Below, in pieces: positions 12,831 to 21,590 of a DNA stretch of 64,000 nucleotides. Within the stretch, counting starts at the first letter, position 1; each line of letters opens with the position of its first letter. The notes beneath the pieces were generated by a model. That model worked only from the letters and a program-made list of their open reading frames with translations, was not told the DNA's origin and ran no database searches. The DNA is from Agelas oroides (lineage: Eukaryota; Porifera; Demospongiae; Agelasida; Agelasidae), in contig OX422190.1 in assembly GCA_949130485.1 (NCBI GenBank), positions 9,139,944-9,203,943 on the forward strand, in the 5' to 3' direction. Both the position numbers and the translations under genes were made by a program.

Positions 12831-13207
12831 CTGGGAGAGGGGGGTAAAACAGAAATGTGGGAGAGGGAGGGAAGGGAGAGAAGAGGAGGAGGAGGAAGAA
12901 GAAGAGGTAGCTAGTAACAGCTAACCATAATTCATTGAATTTCTAGAAAGGGAACTTTTATGGTACATACATGTACACACCACACACAATTTCTAGAAAG
13001 GGAAGTAGGCTTAGGTAAGCAATCAATGTGACCAAGGAAATCTCCATTTTCTTTACAGAAGATACTTCAGAGTCAAAGTTTGCCGACGAGGCACGCCTCA
13101 TAACCTTCTTCAACACCACTTGAAGGATCATCTCACTCTCTTCCTCCATTTCCTTCTCCCTTCCCTCCCACTGCATCCCATCTCTCCTCCCTTCCACAAG
13201 AACCTAC

Positions 13208-13332
13208 CCCTCTTTGTTAATGTTAGCCCAATCAAACACTTTGTGCATGGCGGTCACCCCCTCCTTGCTGAGGGGTACCACATCTCCTCCCGTCATGATA
13301 GCATAGTCCATACCAGAGTGACAAGCACGACT
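13208..13332 (-). pseudogene. ATAD3: ATAD3 post-Walker A exon, copy 2
   Basis: Same 125-nt exon and splice sites as copy 1, with a few substitutions: Ser-Arg-Ala-Cys replaces Ser-Leu-Ala-Cys at the start. Confidence 0.72.
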
Positions 13333-13710
13333 CTGGGAGAGGGGGGTAAAACAGAAATGTGGGAGAGGGAGGGAAGGGAGAGAAGAGGAGGAGGAGGAAG
13401 AAGAAGAGGTAGCTAGTAACAGCTAACCATAATTCATTGAATTTCTAGAAAGGGAACTTTTATGGTACATACATGTACACACCACACACAATTTCTAGAA
13501 AGGGAAGTAGGCTTAGGTAAGCAATCAATGTGACCAAAAAAAATCTCCATTTTCTTTACAGAAGATACTTCAGAGCCAAAGTTTGCCGGCGAGGCACGCC
13601 TCATAACCTTCTTCAACACCACTTGAAGGATCATCTCACTCTCTTCCTCCATTTCCTTCTCCCTTCCCTCCCACTGCATCCCATCTCTCCTCCCTTCCAC
13701 AAGAACCTAC

Positions 13711-13835
13711 CCCTCCTTGTTAATGTTAGCCCAATCAAACACTTTGTGCATGGCGGTCACCCCCTCCTTGCCGAGGGGTACCACATCTCCTCCCGTCATG
13801 ATAGCATAGTCCATACCAGAGTGACAAGCAAGACT
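13711..13835 (-). pseudogene. ATAD3: ATAD3 post-Walker A exon, copy 3
   Basis: Third copy and the one nearest the Walker A exon, reading [18 protein letters not shown]. All three copies are open. Splicing in more than one would break the frame, since 125 nt is not a multiple of three. Confidence 0.75.
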
Positions 13836-13861
13836 CTGGGAGAGGGGGGTAAAACAGAAAT

Positions 13862-13960
13862 GTGGGAGAGGGAGGGAAGGGAGAGAAGAGGAGGAGGAGG
13901 AAGAAGAAGAGGAGGGAGGAGGAAGAAGAGGAGGAGGAGAAGGAGGAGGAGACACATACT
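13862..13960. repeat. Purine-rich GGA/GAA tract
   Basis: About 100 bp of almost pure purine on the plus strand. Similar tracts occur at 12840-12905, 13345-13408, 14215-14370 and 18740-18900, all in introns of the ATAD3 copy. Confidence 0.85.
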
Positions 13961-14017
13961 CCCCTTCCTCCCTCCCCTCCACACAGCAGCGGACATGTCT
14001 TTATTCCCATTGCCTAC

Positions 14018-14096
14018 CTTGGCAAACATGGTTTTCCCGGTGCCTGGTGGTCCGTACATTAACACGTTTCAATAAACACCACTGTTCCTCTTTGTG
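14018..14096 (-). pseudogene. ATAD3: ATAD3 Walker A exon with a nonsense codon
   Basis: Encodes STKRNSGVY, a TGA at 14069-14071, then NVLMYGPPGTGKTMFAK up to a gtaggc donor. Animal ATAD3 has Tyr-Arg-Asn here, so the TGA looks like a CGA arginine codon changed at its CpG. The Walker A motif itself is intact. Confidence 0.75.
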
Positions 14097-14444
14097 CTGA
14101 TGGTGGCCCAGAAGAATAGAATAGAATAGAAAAGTATACTGTAGTGCACGTGTTTAGTAGCTAGGAGTGGGGTTTCATTAAGGGGGCGAGCGGAGGTGAG
14201 ACTCAAACTGGGGCTATGAAGCAAAGAGGAAGGAGGAGGGGAAGGAAGGATGGGAAGAAAAAAGGCAGAGGGGGAGGAGAAAGAGAATAGGGAAGGGAGA
14301 AGAGACTGGGAAAGAGGGAGAGGCAGAAGGAGTGAAAGGGAAGGAAGGAGAGGGCAGAGAGGAGTGTTATCAGCACAGCATCCTAAGCTGACTTGCTCAA
14401 TATATTGCCAATACCTCAAATATGATGCCACTCAGGCGAACTAA

Positions 14445-15174
14445 GGCATGGGACATGTCATTTTTACACTAGGTACACAGGTATTTCAAAAATCAATAGA
14501 AACCTGAAGGACCAGATGAAACTTGATTCATATATACGAAGCTCTAAGCTCTACGCACGTTACCATGGAAACCGTATTTGTGGGCGTGGCTATCAATTAC
14601 CACTAGTATCAATTAAGCTAATATTTGAGAGTATATCGTCAAAGGCGGAGCAGAAGACAACGGTTGTTCGCTACCAAACTTACCATAAGTTTGGTTAGAA
14701 CCAGCAACCTCCTACAGTATTCTTGCATGATGCCAAAAACCATAGATATTGGCTAGCGGTGAGACACTACGCACGCTACAGAAGCACCACCAACAACAAG
14801 CTTACCTTCTTCCAGAAAGTTTTGGTATTCTCGGATGGTAAGCAATCCTTGAAGCCGTATCCGATTGTTCTGTTTGTCGTTCTTCTGCTCCGCCTCGACA
14901 CAAACAGTTCCCACGTGCACGGTCGGCAGTACAGAGTACAAAGGTCACTTGCAGTTGAAGCGCTCAACCGCTGAACGGCCTATAAAGACCACGTGTCTGC
15001 GTCCTATGAACAGCTTACAGGCCGCATACTTCATTCACCAGGGTAATACAACGATATAGTCGCAGAGCACGACGTAGAAAGTCACTATACCTCGCTCGCA
15101 TTTTACGGTAACGCCCATTTCCGTTAGTCACGTGAGATTTACGTTGACATTACGTGAAAATTAAATCCCATGCC
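14445..15174. mobile_element. MITE with TTAA-type flanks
   Basis: The 730-bp element starts ggcatggga and ends tcccatgcc, bordered by ctaa on the left and ttaa on the right. TTAA targeting is typical of piggyBac-like elements. It resembles the element at 19941-20623 in size and end style. No transposase frame is visible. Confidence 0.55.
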
Positions 15175-15939
15175 TTAATCACCCTGAGCAGCCAGGGGGT
15201 CTGAAGGTCAGGCAAACAACCTTTGCAATGCCTGAGGAATAGCATGATAAAGCAATATACTAGGACTACGCATGCGCATGATGCCTCGCGCCGCTCAAAG
15301 CGCCATGCGCGGATAGGGCATGCGGCGCAGGTGTCAGGCGTTGCTCGTCTAGATCTAGTGGGAGCTCAAAGAACAGTACAAAACAACGGTAACGTGAAGA
15401 GTGAGCCTAAATACCTGGCTTGTGAACAATCTCCAATACGTGCTTTCTACTTTTGAACTCTTTCTTGTTCTTCTGTCGCTCTCTTGGCTTTCTACGGTGG
15501 GCTGACTTCTTTGCTTTTTTTTCTTCTCAGAGTCGGCAGCCGTTGGCTGCGTTCAGCACTCGTTTGTGCACTTCGCTCCGCAAATACGTACGTTGCGAAG
15601 GGCCAGTCGCGCTGTCCTCCCCGTCGTCCGTCGGCAAGAAACGTCGTCCCAACTTCGTCGTGTAATGCACGTATGCGATATCCTGCCTGGGCGTGAGCGC
15701 AAATTGACATTCCGAGCGTTGACCTCAAATTGACATTCCTAAGCGGTACCGCAAATTGACATTCCTAAGCGTGACCGACACGTACGTACGTACGTACGCA
15801 CGTACATTGCGAGAATAGATCCCTCATTCAGAGCCTCGCGCTAATGCGCTCGGCAATAAGTATGTATATGTGAGTCTCATACATTAACTTTTATGGTACA
15901 CACATGTACACACCACACACACACACAGTACAGTCTTAC
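15175..15939. repeat. Short tandem repeats in a CpG-rich stretch
   Basis: Contains three near-copies of caaattgacattcc spaced about 26-30 bp (15698-15765), an (ACGT)n run at about 15780-15806, and a CA run near 15913-15930. Open frames here on both strands look compositional. I see no exon with supporting splice sites. Confidence 0.5.
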
Positions 15940-16087
15940 CAGAATAGGTAGATTGGAAGAAGGAGAGGCGAGAAGTCTCCCTAATTAGTGAGGGTTTCCC
16001 CAGTCTGGCCTCAATGAACCTCTCGGCTATCCCAGTGTCCATCCTGGCCGTGTAGATACCAAATGCCACAAGAGTAAGACCAGCAGC
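15940..16087 (-). pseudogene. ATAD3: ATAD3 exon: membrane segment and [13 protein letters not shown]
   Basis: 148 nt starting in phase 0 and ending in phase 1 at a gtaaga donor. It reads [19 protein letters not shown], then [20 protein letters not shown], nearly the vertebrate ATAD3 sequence around its hydrophobic segment. The frame is intact. Confidence 0.78.
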
Positions 16088-16204
16088 CTTGATGGTGCGA
16101 TGGAAGAGGAGGGGAAGAAGGAATGGGAGCAGGAGAACAGATGAGGTGGGAGAAATGCAATGGGGAGGAGGAGGAGCAGGAGGACACACACACACACAGC
16201 TCAC

Positions 16205-16274
16205 AGTGGCAGATATCTTGTCCCAGTCAGTAACAAAGTTAGTGATTCCCTCTCCAATCAGTGACCCAGCAGCC
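16205..16274 (-). pseudogene. ATAD3: ATAD3 exon: FVTDWDK segment
   Basis: 70 nt reading [19 protein letters not shown], matching the ATAD3 region just before the membrane segment. The acceptor is cctcctcag and the donor is gtgagc. Phases fit both neighbours. Confidence 0.75.
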
Positions 16275-16319
16275 CTGAGGAGGAAGACATTGGGTGCACA
16301 AGTCTGATTAGCTCCTTCG

Positions 16320-16486
16320 TCTTTTGTTCCCTACACTCTATCCTCTATCCTTTCTCCTCCCTCCTCCTCCCCCCCCCCCCCCCCCCCTTCCTCCCCCCAT
16401 TTCCCTGTCATTTCCCTTCCTTCTTCACTATCCTTTCTCCTCCCTCCCCTTTCCCTTCTTCCCCCCAACTACCCCAAGCCCCTTAC
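16320..16486. repeat. Pyrimidine tract with poly-C run
   Basis: A C/T-rich intronic stretch on the plus strand with a run of about 17 C near 16371-16387. No gene is seen in it. Confidence 0.8.
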
Positions 16487-16579
16487 TTGATACTCTCCAA
16501 CACTGTCACCCGTTGTTCTGCTGCCTTCAGTTTGATTTGCTCAAGAGCTAAATCCTGGTTCTCCCGCTCCATCTTGATC
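16487..16579 (-). pseudogene. ATAD3: ATAD3 exon: end of coiled coil
   Basis: 93 nt reading KMEREN, then EQIKLKAAEQRVTVLESI, matching the conserved EQI-LKAAEHRQTVLESI region. The acceptor is atctcag and the donor is gtaagg. It takes two bases from the previous exon and leaves two. Confidence 0.77.
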
Positions 16580-16977
16580 CTGAGATTAAGAATTACAGAA
16601 CATCAGTAACATCTGGCGGACAGTAAAATATTCCTTTAAGTACATACATGCAAAGATGATGTATTGCAGGAAATTTGTGCATGGTACAGATTTTGTGCAT
16701 TGCAAATGAAGCTTCAAAAATGCAACATATGAAATTTCACCTCTAGTTGATGAATAGACAGATACTGTGACATGTACATTAAGATTGTTGCAGTGGATAA
16801 ACATTCGCTTAATTATGTGAAATTATGTGCACTGCATGCATTAATATGCGGCACATTCACTGTGCTAACATGAGTCGAAAAAATTAAAACCATGCAAATT
16901 TTCAGTGGTAAGCTTTTCAGGCTTTCGTAGAATATTATCCCTGTGAAAATTTAAACATATACTGCATAAATTTTTAA

Positions 16978-17157
16978 CCTATTCCCATAGCAACAGGTTA
17001 CATTTATGTATCTACAGACTGATCCATCAATCGATCTACTGTGGAGTGTTCTTACTTTCCCTGAATGTAACCTATTCCCATAGCAACAGGTTACATTATG
17101 TATCTACAGACTGATCCATCGATCGATCTACTGTGGAGTGTTCTTACTTTCCCTGGA
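16978..17157. repeat. 93-bp tandem duplication across a splice donor
   Basis: The phrase cctattcccatagcaacagg occurs at 16978 and again at 17071, each followed by the same text through ctgtggagtgttcttac. The duplicated unit includes the donor side of the next ATAD3 exon. Confidence 0.85.
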
Positions 17158-17220
17158 TCTCTGCGGCTACTCAAGCCATCTCATTCTTGTGACGAAGCTC
17201 TGCCTCATACTCTATTGTGC
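17148..17220 (-). pseudogene. ATAD3: ATAD3 coiled-coil exon with a nonsense codon
   Basis: 73 nt reading TIEYEAELRHKNEMA, a TGA at 17171-17173, then VAAEIQGK. The family has an arginine at the TGA position. The incoming phase needs one base, but the preceding exon supplies two, so the junction is also out of frame. Confidence 0.72.
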
Positions 17221-17343
17221 CTGTGTGAGAGTGGAAGTGTGTGGTTTGTGTGGTGTATGAGGGTGTGTGGTATGTGAGGAGGGCGTACACATAAGAGTGT
17301 GAAAATAGGAACTGATGCAATGGTTCAACAACCAAGTGAGTAC

Positions 17344-17414
17344 CTCTTCTTAATTGCTTCTTGTTTCTGTACAGACTCCTCTTGTTTACGCAGGTTCTCC
17401 TCCTGCATTCGACG
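17344..17414 (-). pseudogene. ATAD3: ATAD3 coiled-coil exon QEENLRKQEES
   Basis: 71 nt reading RRMQEENLRKQEESVQKQEA, almost the family consensus. The acceptor is gtgctgcag and the donor is gtactc. It starts in phase 0, while the upstream exon ends in phase 1, which implies a lost microexon of 3n+2 nt. Confidence 0.77.
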
Positions 17415-17549
17415 CTGCAGCACAGAATAGAGGGAGAAAGATGCTACAACAGGTTAGTTTCTTTTGTCCTCCCACCCCCCCACCCCCTCCCCACCCCCTC
17501 CCCCCCACACACACACACACACTCACACTCACCTGTTGTACAAGCTGCA

Positions 17550-18581
17550 CACTGTAAAAACATTTGGGTTACTTCAACCATATTTTCGTTATCTCAGTTG
17601 CATGCCTGTTGTAGCCTCGTTCCCAGGCTCTCACCTCACCCCGACGAAAAATAGAAAAGGAGGGGGAGAGCCTGGTATCAATTCGCACGTGATACCGCGG
17701 CACGACGACGTCACGGCAATAATTGCTTAAGCCGTGACGTTTCACTTAGCTTCGTGATCGTGCGATAGCGGCTTTCAAGTCAACCGACAGTTGTGAATGC
17801 GAAGCTGGATGACTGTTCAACCGTCAAGTGTGAGTCTGAAGACCTGTTATGGCCCAAACGGCAACCACGAAGGAGAAAGCCACCTGGTGTGTAGCGTCTG
17901 TTCACATTTTGTACTAGTACAAGTACAGCTGGTAGCCCTGTTCCTAGACTTTCCACTTGCTAGCGATCTTCAGCTTAATGGGCTCGTTACAAGACCTGTA
18001 ACTTGCAATTTTAGTCGTTACAACAAGTATATGTAGCTCTGAACCCGGCCGGCGGGTACTTCGCGGTCTGCATGTGACTGACGTCAAGCCATTTCCTAGA
18101 CAATACTAGTGACGTGCGTGCCGCGGTATCACGTGCGAATCGATACCAGGCTCTCCCCCTCCTTTTCTATTTTTCGTCGGGGCGAGGGGAGAGCCTGGGA
18201 ACGAGGCTATGCCTGTTGTGTAAGTGAAACATTATTCATCTAGGGGTGCTTCCAAAGTGTAGTTGAGAAGCTTCTCCCTTTTGTTAAATTAGGATCATCT
18301 TGCAGAAGGCCTATAAATCAGCATTTCTGGTAAGGTTTTGATCCTACACATCCACCCCTGGAGGAGTTCCTTGGTTGCATGGTTATCCAGGAATGTAGCC
18401 AAATAGCTATAGGCTTTCTGCAAGATCCTAAGTTAACAAAAAGGAGAAGCGTCTCAACTACACTTAAGCTTTCAATCAAATTGGAAGCATCCCTTGAAGT
18501 TTGTAACGTGTCACGTACACAACAGGCATGCAACTGAGATGACCATAATATGGTTGAAGTAACCCAAATGTTTTTACAGTG
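17550..18581. mobile_element. Foldback element with very long inverted arms, interrupted by a MULE-like MITE
   Basis: Both ends start cactgtaaaaacatttgggt. Without the inner insert at 17612-18209 the element is about 430 bp, with arms of nearly 190 bp meeting at a short loop near 18330-18390. The matching inner arms include tgtagttgagaagcttctcc on the left and its inverse near 18440. The insert lies within the left arm. No clear target duplication was found. Confidence 0.72.
17612..18209. mobile_element. MULE-like MITE with perfect 9-bp target duplication
   Basis: A 598-bp element flanked by tgcctgttg on both sides (17603-17611 and 18210-18218). Its inverted ends are about 90 bp, starting tagcctcgttcccaggctct and continuing through gaaaaatagaaaaggagggg and cgtgataccgcgg. 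No transposase. It sits inside the left arm of the foldback at 17550-18581, so it is the younger of the two. Confidence 0.82.
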
Positions 18582-18593
18582 TGGTCATCATAC

Positions 18594-18720
18594 CTAGCTG
18601 GTCCTGGTACTGGGACCTCTGCTGGTGCTGCTGAGTCTCAGCCGCCAGTGTCTTCCTCTTCTCCTCCTGCTCCACCCTCACCCTCTCCACCTCCAGCTGA
18701 CGGATGTACGCCTCTTGTTT
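18594..18720 (-). pseudogene. ATAD3: ATAD3 coiled-coil exon RKTLAAETQQHQQRSQYQDQ
   Basis: 127 nt with an aatcacag acceptor and a gtatga donor, leaving phase 1. It reads QEAYIRQLEVERVRVEQEEK and on to QYQDQL, the charged coiled coil of ATAD3. The frame is intact. Confidence 0.78.
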
Positions 18721-18981
18721 CTGTGATTCATAGTGGGAGAAGGAGGGCAGGAGTATGAAGGGAAGAAGGGCCTGGAGTGAGAAGAGTGAGAAGGGGGGGA
18801 GAAATAGGAAAAGAGAGGAGATTTAGGAAGAGGGAGAGGAGAGGAAGAAGGAAAAAGGTAAACGGAGAAATAGAAGATGGAAGAGGAGAAATTGAGAGGA
18901 TAACTGGCTAGAAACCCAGAACAGTTAGAGACTGTGGCTTAGGGAAATATAAAATTATGTATTTAGCATTATTAACATTAA

Positions 18982-19244
18982 GCAAGAGCGCATAAGAACG
19001 GGCGGCTAGAGTAAGAGCGTGTAACTACGTAAAATTCGAAACTGGGCGGAATTTACCGCCAGTACTAAAAATAGTAACACACACTGCGCACGCTGCGTTG
19101 ACATAAGCCCTTATGCATTGTTGCTAAGCGCACACGTGACCGGATGTTCTATTTTTAGTACGGTTCAATAATTTTGCCCAGACTATGGGCTTCTATTGGA
19201 GTTACACGCTCTTACTCTAGCTGCCCGTTCTTATGTGCTCTTGC
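18982..19244. mobile_element. Palindromic MITE with 45-bp ends
   Basis: Starts gcaagagcgcataagaacgg and ends with the near-perfect inverse, arms of about 45 bp, total 263 bp. It lies in an ATAD3 intron. The family is not determined because no clean target duplication was found. Confidence 0.65.
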
Positions 19245-19426
19245 ATGAAGTAACAAGACAGTAACTGTATCCCGTAACCTATATAAAATTATTTACATTA
19301 AGTAACAAGAGCACATCAATCCAGCCTTAAGTGACAGAATACCTCATGGGCTTTCCCCCTCCTTCTATCCCTCAACAAACACAAACCTACGTGTACGCAT
19401 GCACACACACACACACACACTCACAC

Positions 19427-19503
19427 CTTGTATTCTTCATGGTGTTTTAGTTGAGCTGTCTGTTCCTGCATACGAGCTAGTTCCAGAGCTTCCTTGGCAT
19501 GAG
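19427..19503 (-). pseudogene. ATAD3: ATAD3 exon HAKEALELARMQEQ
   Basis: 77 nt reading HAKEALELARMQEQTAQLKH up to EEYK. It takes one base from the first exon and ends in phase 0. A CA run lies just past the gtgtga donor. Confidence 0.78.
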
Positions 19504-19940
19504 CTAGAGGGAGGGACAGAAGGAAGGAAAGGGAGAGGGGGAGGGAGGGTGGAAGGTGGAAGGAAGGTAGCGTGCAGTGCAAGGGTCTGGTATCATGCCA
19601 CACCTGTGCATCCTGAATGTGTAATAACTGGTTATTAAATGCTTATTAATGTCATTACAACACGGGAGGCTTGCTGTGTGCATGTGAAACACAAGAAGGA
19701 CAACTAAGACCATATTACCTTACAGTGTTTACAGGCAGTGAACTCCCAGGGTTGAGCTTACTGAACACAATGGGAAGGAAGACAGGCTTCCCTTAGCCAG
19801 TGGAAAACAGCATTGCCATCGCAGGAAGGTAGTTTATTATCTTCAGCTGTTCTTCTTTCAAACTAAGGTAGCCTAAGTTGCTAGTTGCAGCAGCCTTTGT
19901 GCTTCCCTTCAAAGCTATGATGTATTCTCAGGTGAATTAA

Positions 19941-20623
19941 GGACTGGGACCAGAGTTAGCAGAGCTAAATTTGTGCAATTTTTGGAGTGATATATATCAC
20001 TGCAAAAAGTGCTGCAAGAGTGGAAACTGTTTTGGTATATCACCACACCTCTTCTCTATTATGTGGTAAAATTGTGACCACGCCCACCTCCTTATTGCTG
20101 GAATATGGCTTCCTCACCGATCCACGTCTGGAAGTAAACAACGCAAAAGGCGGTGATTTAAACCGCAATTGTTTTCAACTATACCACGTTTTTCCAAAAC
20201 TAGGTAAGCCTAGGTAACATGTCATAGTTTTGGAAGTCATTTAGTACCACTGCTTCCGAGCTATGAGCAAAAATGCTGTTCAACGTGGTGTGCATTAATT
20301 AGAATCACGCGTTTTTCTCCGAGGCGGTAGCATCAAATCACTTCCAAAACTATGACAGATTAGGTCACCATGAGGTCTTTTCTGCGTGCAAGTACGAAAG
20401 CCATCGCTCGTCTGTACATTCACCGCCTTTTAGCAAACGTGTCTAGCGACCCAATTCCGAAGAGAATAGATCACGTGATCCCAAAAGTGGGCGGGGCCAT
20501 ATTAGAGCCGGGAGATTTAAATAATCTGTAGATCAAATAACCCATCTGGGGCATTGAAGTGGAGTTATTCTTAAAACTCCATCTTCGCATGCCTTAATGA
20601 GGGACCAAATCCTGACCCAGTCC
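19941..20623. mobile_element. MITE with TTAA target duplication
   Basis: A 683-bp element bordered by ttaa on both sides, with ends ggactggg and cccagtcc. This target and size suggest a piggyBac-like non-autonomous element, similar to 14445-15174. No transposase frame. Confidence 0.6.
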
Positions 20624-20782
20624 TTAACACACCTGAGTTCGTCTGGATGTTCAATCTCACTGGAGCTGCGATAGGCGTATTTAATAAATACCAGACTAGA
20701 CTGAAGGGAGGGGATATCGACTACCCAGACATACTAGGTAATCAAACTATCACTGGTTCAGATCCATTCTACCAATACTTAC

Positions 20783-20978
20783 GTGACTGGTCCAGCTCTC
20801 GGGCAGCCTTTGCCGCTCTCTCCAGCCCAGTGGGGTCAAAGCCAGTCCACTTCTTCCCCTCCCCCTGGACCTGCGGTGTCTGATCTTTCCCCTCACCACC
20901 TCCTTCCATTGGGGGCAAGAAATCACCACTGCCGCTTCCGCTACCTCCACCGTACAGCTTGTCCCACAACCACGACAT
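20783..20978 (-). pseudogene. ATAD3: ATAD3 first coding exon
   Basis: Starts at ATG 20978 with MSWLWDKLYGGG, then a Gly/Ser-rich stretch, then KKWTGFDPTGLERAAKAARE and LDQS up to a gtaagt donor. Vertebrate ATAD3 starts MSWLFG and has the same FDPTGLERAAKAAREL signature. Taken alone this exon looks intact; the gene is called a pseudogene because of faults downstream. Confidence 0.8.
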
Positions 20979-21239
20979 GATATGAGTAGACTGGACGGAT
21001 CCACGTGGATACCGCATTCGTTTATTACGTTCTTTTTATACGAAAGGTGACTCGGTGGTTATAGTCTCGTTCCCAGACCATCCCCGAACATCGTTGAAGT
21101 CTGAACACCACCACTTCTCTACTACTGGCACTAGTAAATCCACGAATGAGGTTTTATGTCAGTGCCATGGCTAGTCTCACAAGCCAGACCCAACAAGCTG
21201 CAGTATTGATTGCTTTAATTTTCAGGCTTTGATGATATT

Positions 21240-21590
21240 CAACAATTGCCTTGCGAGTCTGCTCAAAACAGTGGGATGCTAGTTATTCTATGTTGTGCAG
21301 TAGCCTAAATCTCCCGACTCTCGCTGCCAGGAGAAAGCAGATGAAACTCAGTGTAATGTACAAAATTGTACATGGTCTTGCTGACTTCCCAAATGTTCCC
21401 ATCTCTGCAAGAGACAACCCTTTCAATCTACGAAGCTTAGCCCCCCATACATTGTCAGGATTTACTGCAAAGACAGACAGCTTTAAGTACTCTTTCTTTC
21501 CTCACTCTGTTGAGCTTTGGAATTTACTACCATCTGATGTGGCTCTGGCAAATTATAACTCTTTTAAAAATAATATACTTTAACTGTGTA
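21240..21590 (+). mobile_element. 5'-truncated LINE, C-terminal tail of the reverse transcriptase ORF
   Basis: An open frame of about 110 residues reads LNLPTLAARRKQMKLSVMYK, IVHGLADFP, then HSVELWNLLPSDV and SFKNNIL. This is the familiar C-terminal tail after the polymerase domain in CR1/L2/Jockey-like LINEs. The catalytic part is absent, as expected of 5'-truncated copies. Confidence 0.7.

Larger units (their letters stand above)
12404..13911. repeat. Three tandem copies of a 503-bp unit carrying an ATAD3 exon
   Basis: The phrase gtagctagtaacagctaacc recurs at 12404, 12907 and 13409, marking three units of 502-503 bp that differ at only a few positions. Each carries one complete copy of the 125-nt ATAD3 exon that follows Walker A, plus a purine-rich tract. 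Near-identity points to recent duplication or an assembly duplication. Confidence 0.88.
12706..20978 (-). pseudogene. ATAD3: Truncated, decayed copy of ATAD3
   Basis: The minus-strand exons follow animal ATAD3 in order: N-terminal GFDPTGLERAAKAAREL, the coiled coil, a FVTDWDK and IYTARM membrane region, [13 protein letters not shown], the Walker A motif GPPGTGKT, and [15 protein letters not shown]3 is a mitochondrial inner-membrane AAA+ ATPase linking membrane organisation and nucleoids. This copy looks dead. In-frame TGA replaces a conserved Arg in the exons at 17148-17220 and 14018-14096. The junction of the exons at 17344-17414 and 17148-17220 is one base out of frame. A coiled-coil microexon of about 35 nt is missing by phase count. 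The linker between [13 protein letters not shown] and Walker A is mostly absent. No Walker B or C-terminal exons are visible. A live paralogue elsewhere is expected. Assembly error could explain single faults but hardly all of them. Confidence 0.7.

Noticed and set aside
12429-14431. ORFs of 88-181 residues in the 503-bp repeats and purine-rich tracts, such as the frame containing VVLKKVMRRAS
   Set aside because: They recur with the repeat, run through low-complexity DNA, and match no ATAD3 segment. Only the 125-nt exon in each unit is supported.
15453-15728. Overlapping ORFs of 70-78 residues on both strands in the CpG-rich stretch
   Set aside because: Opposite-strand frames stay open because of base composition; no splice or domain support.
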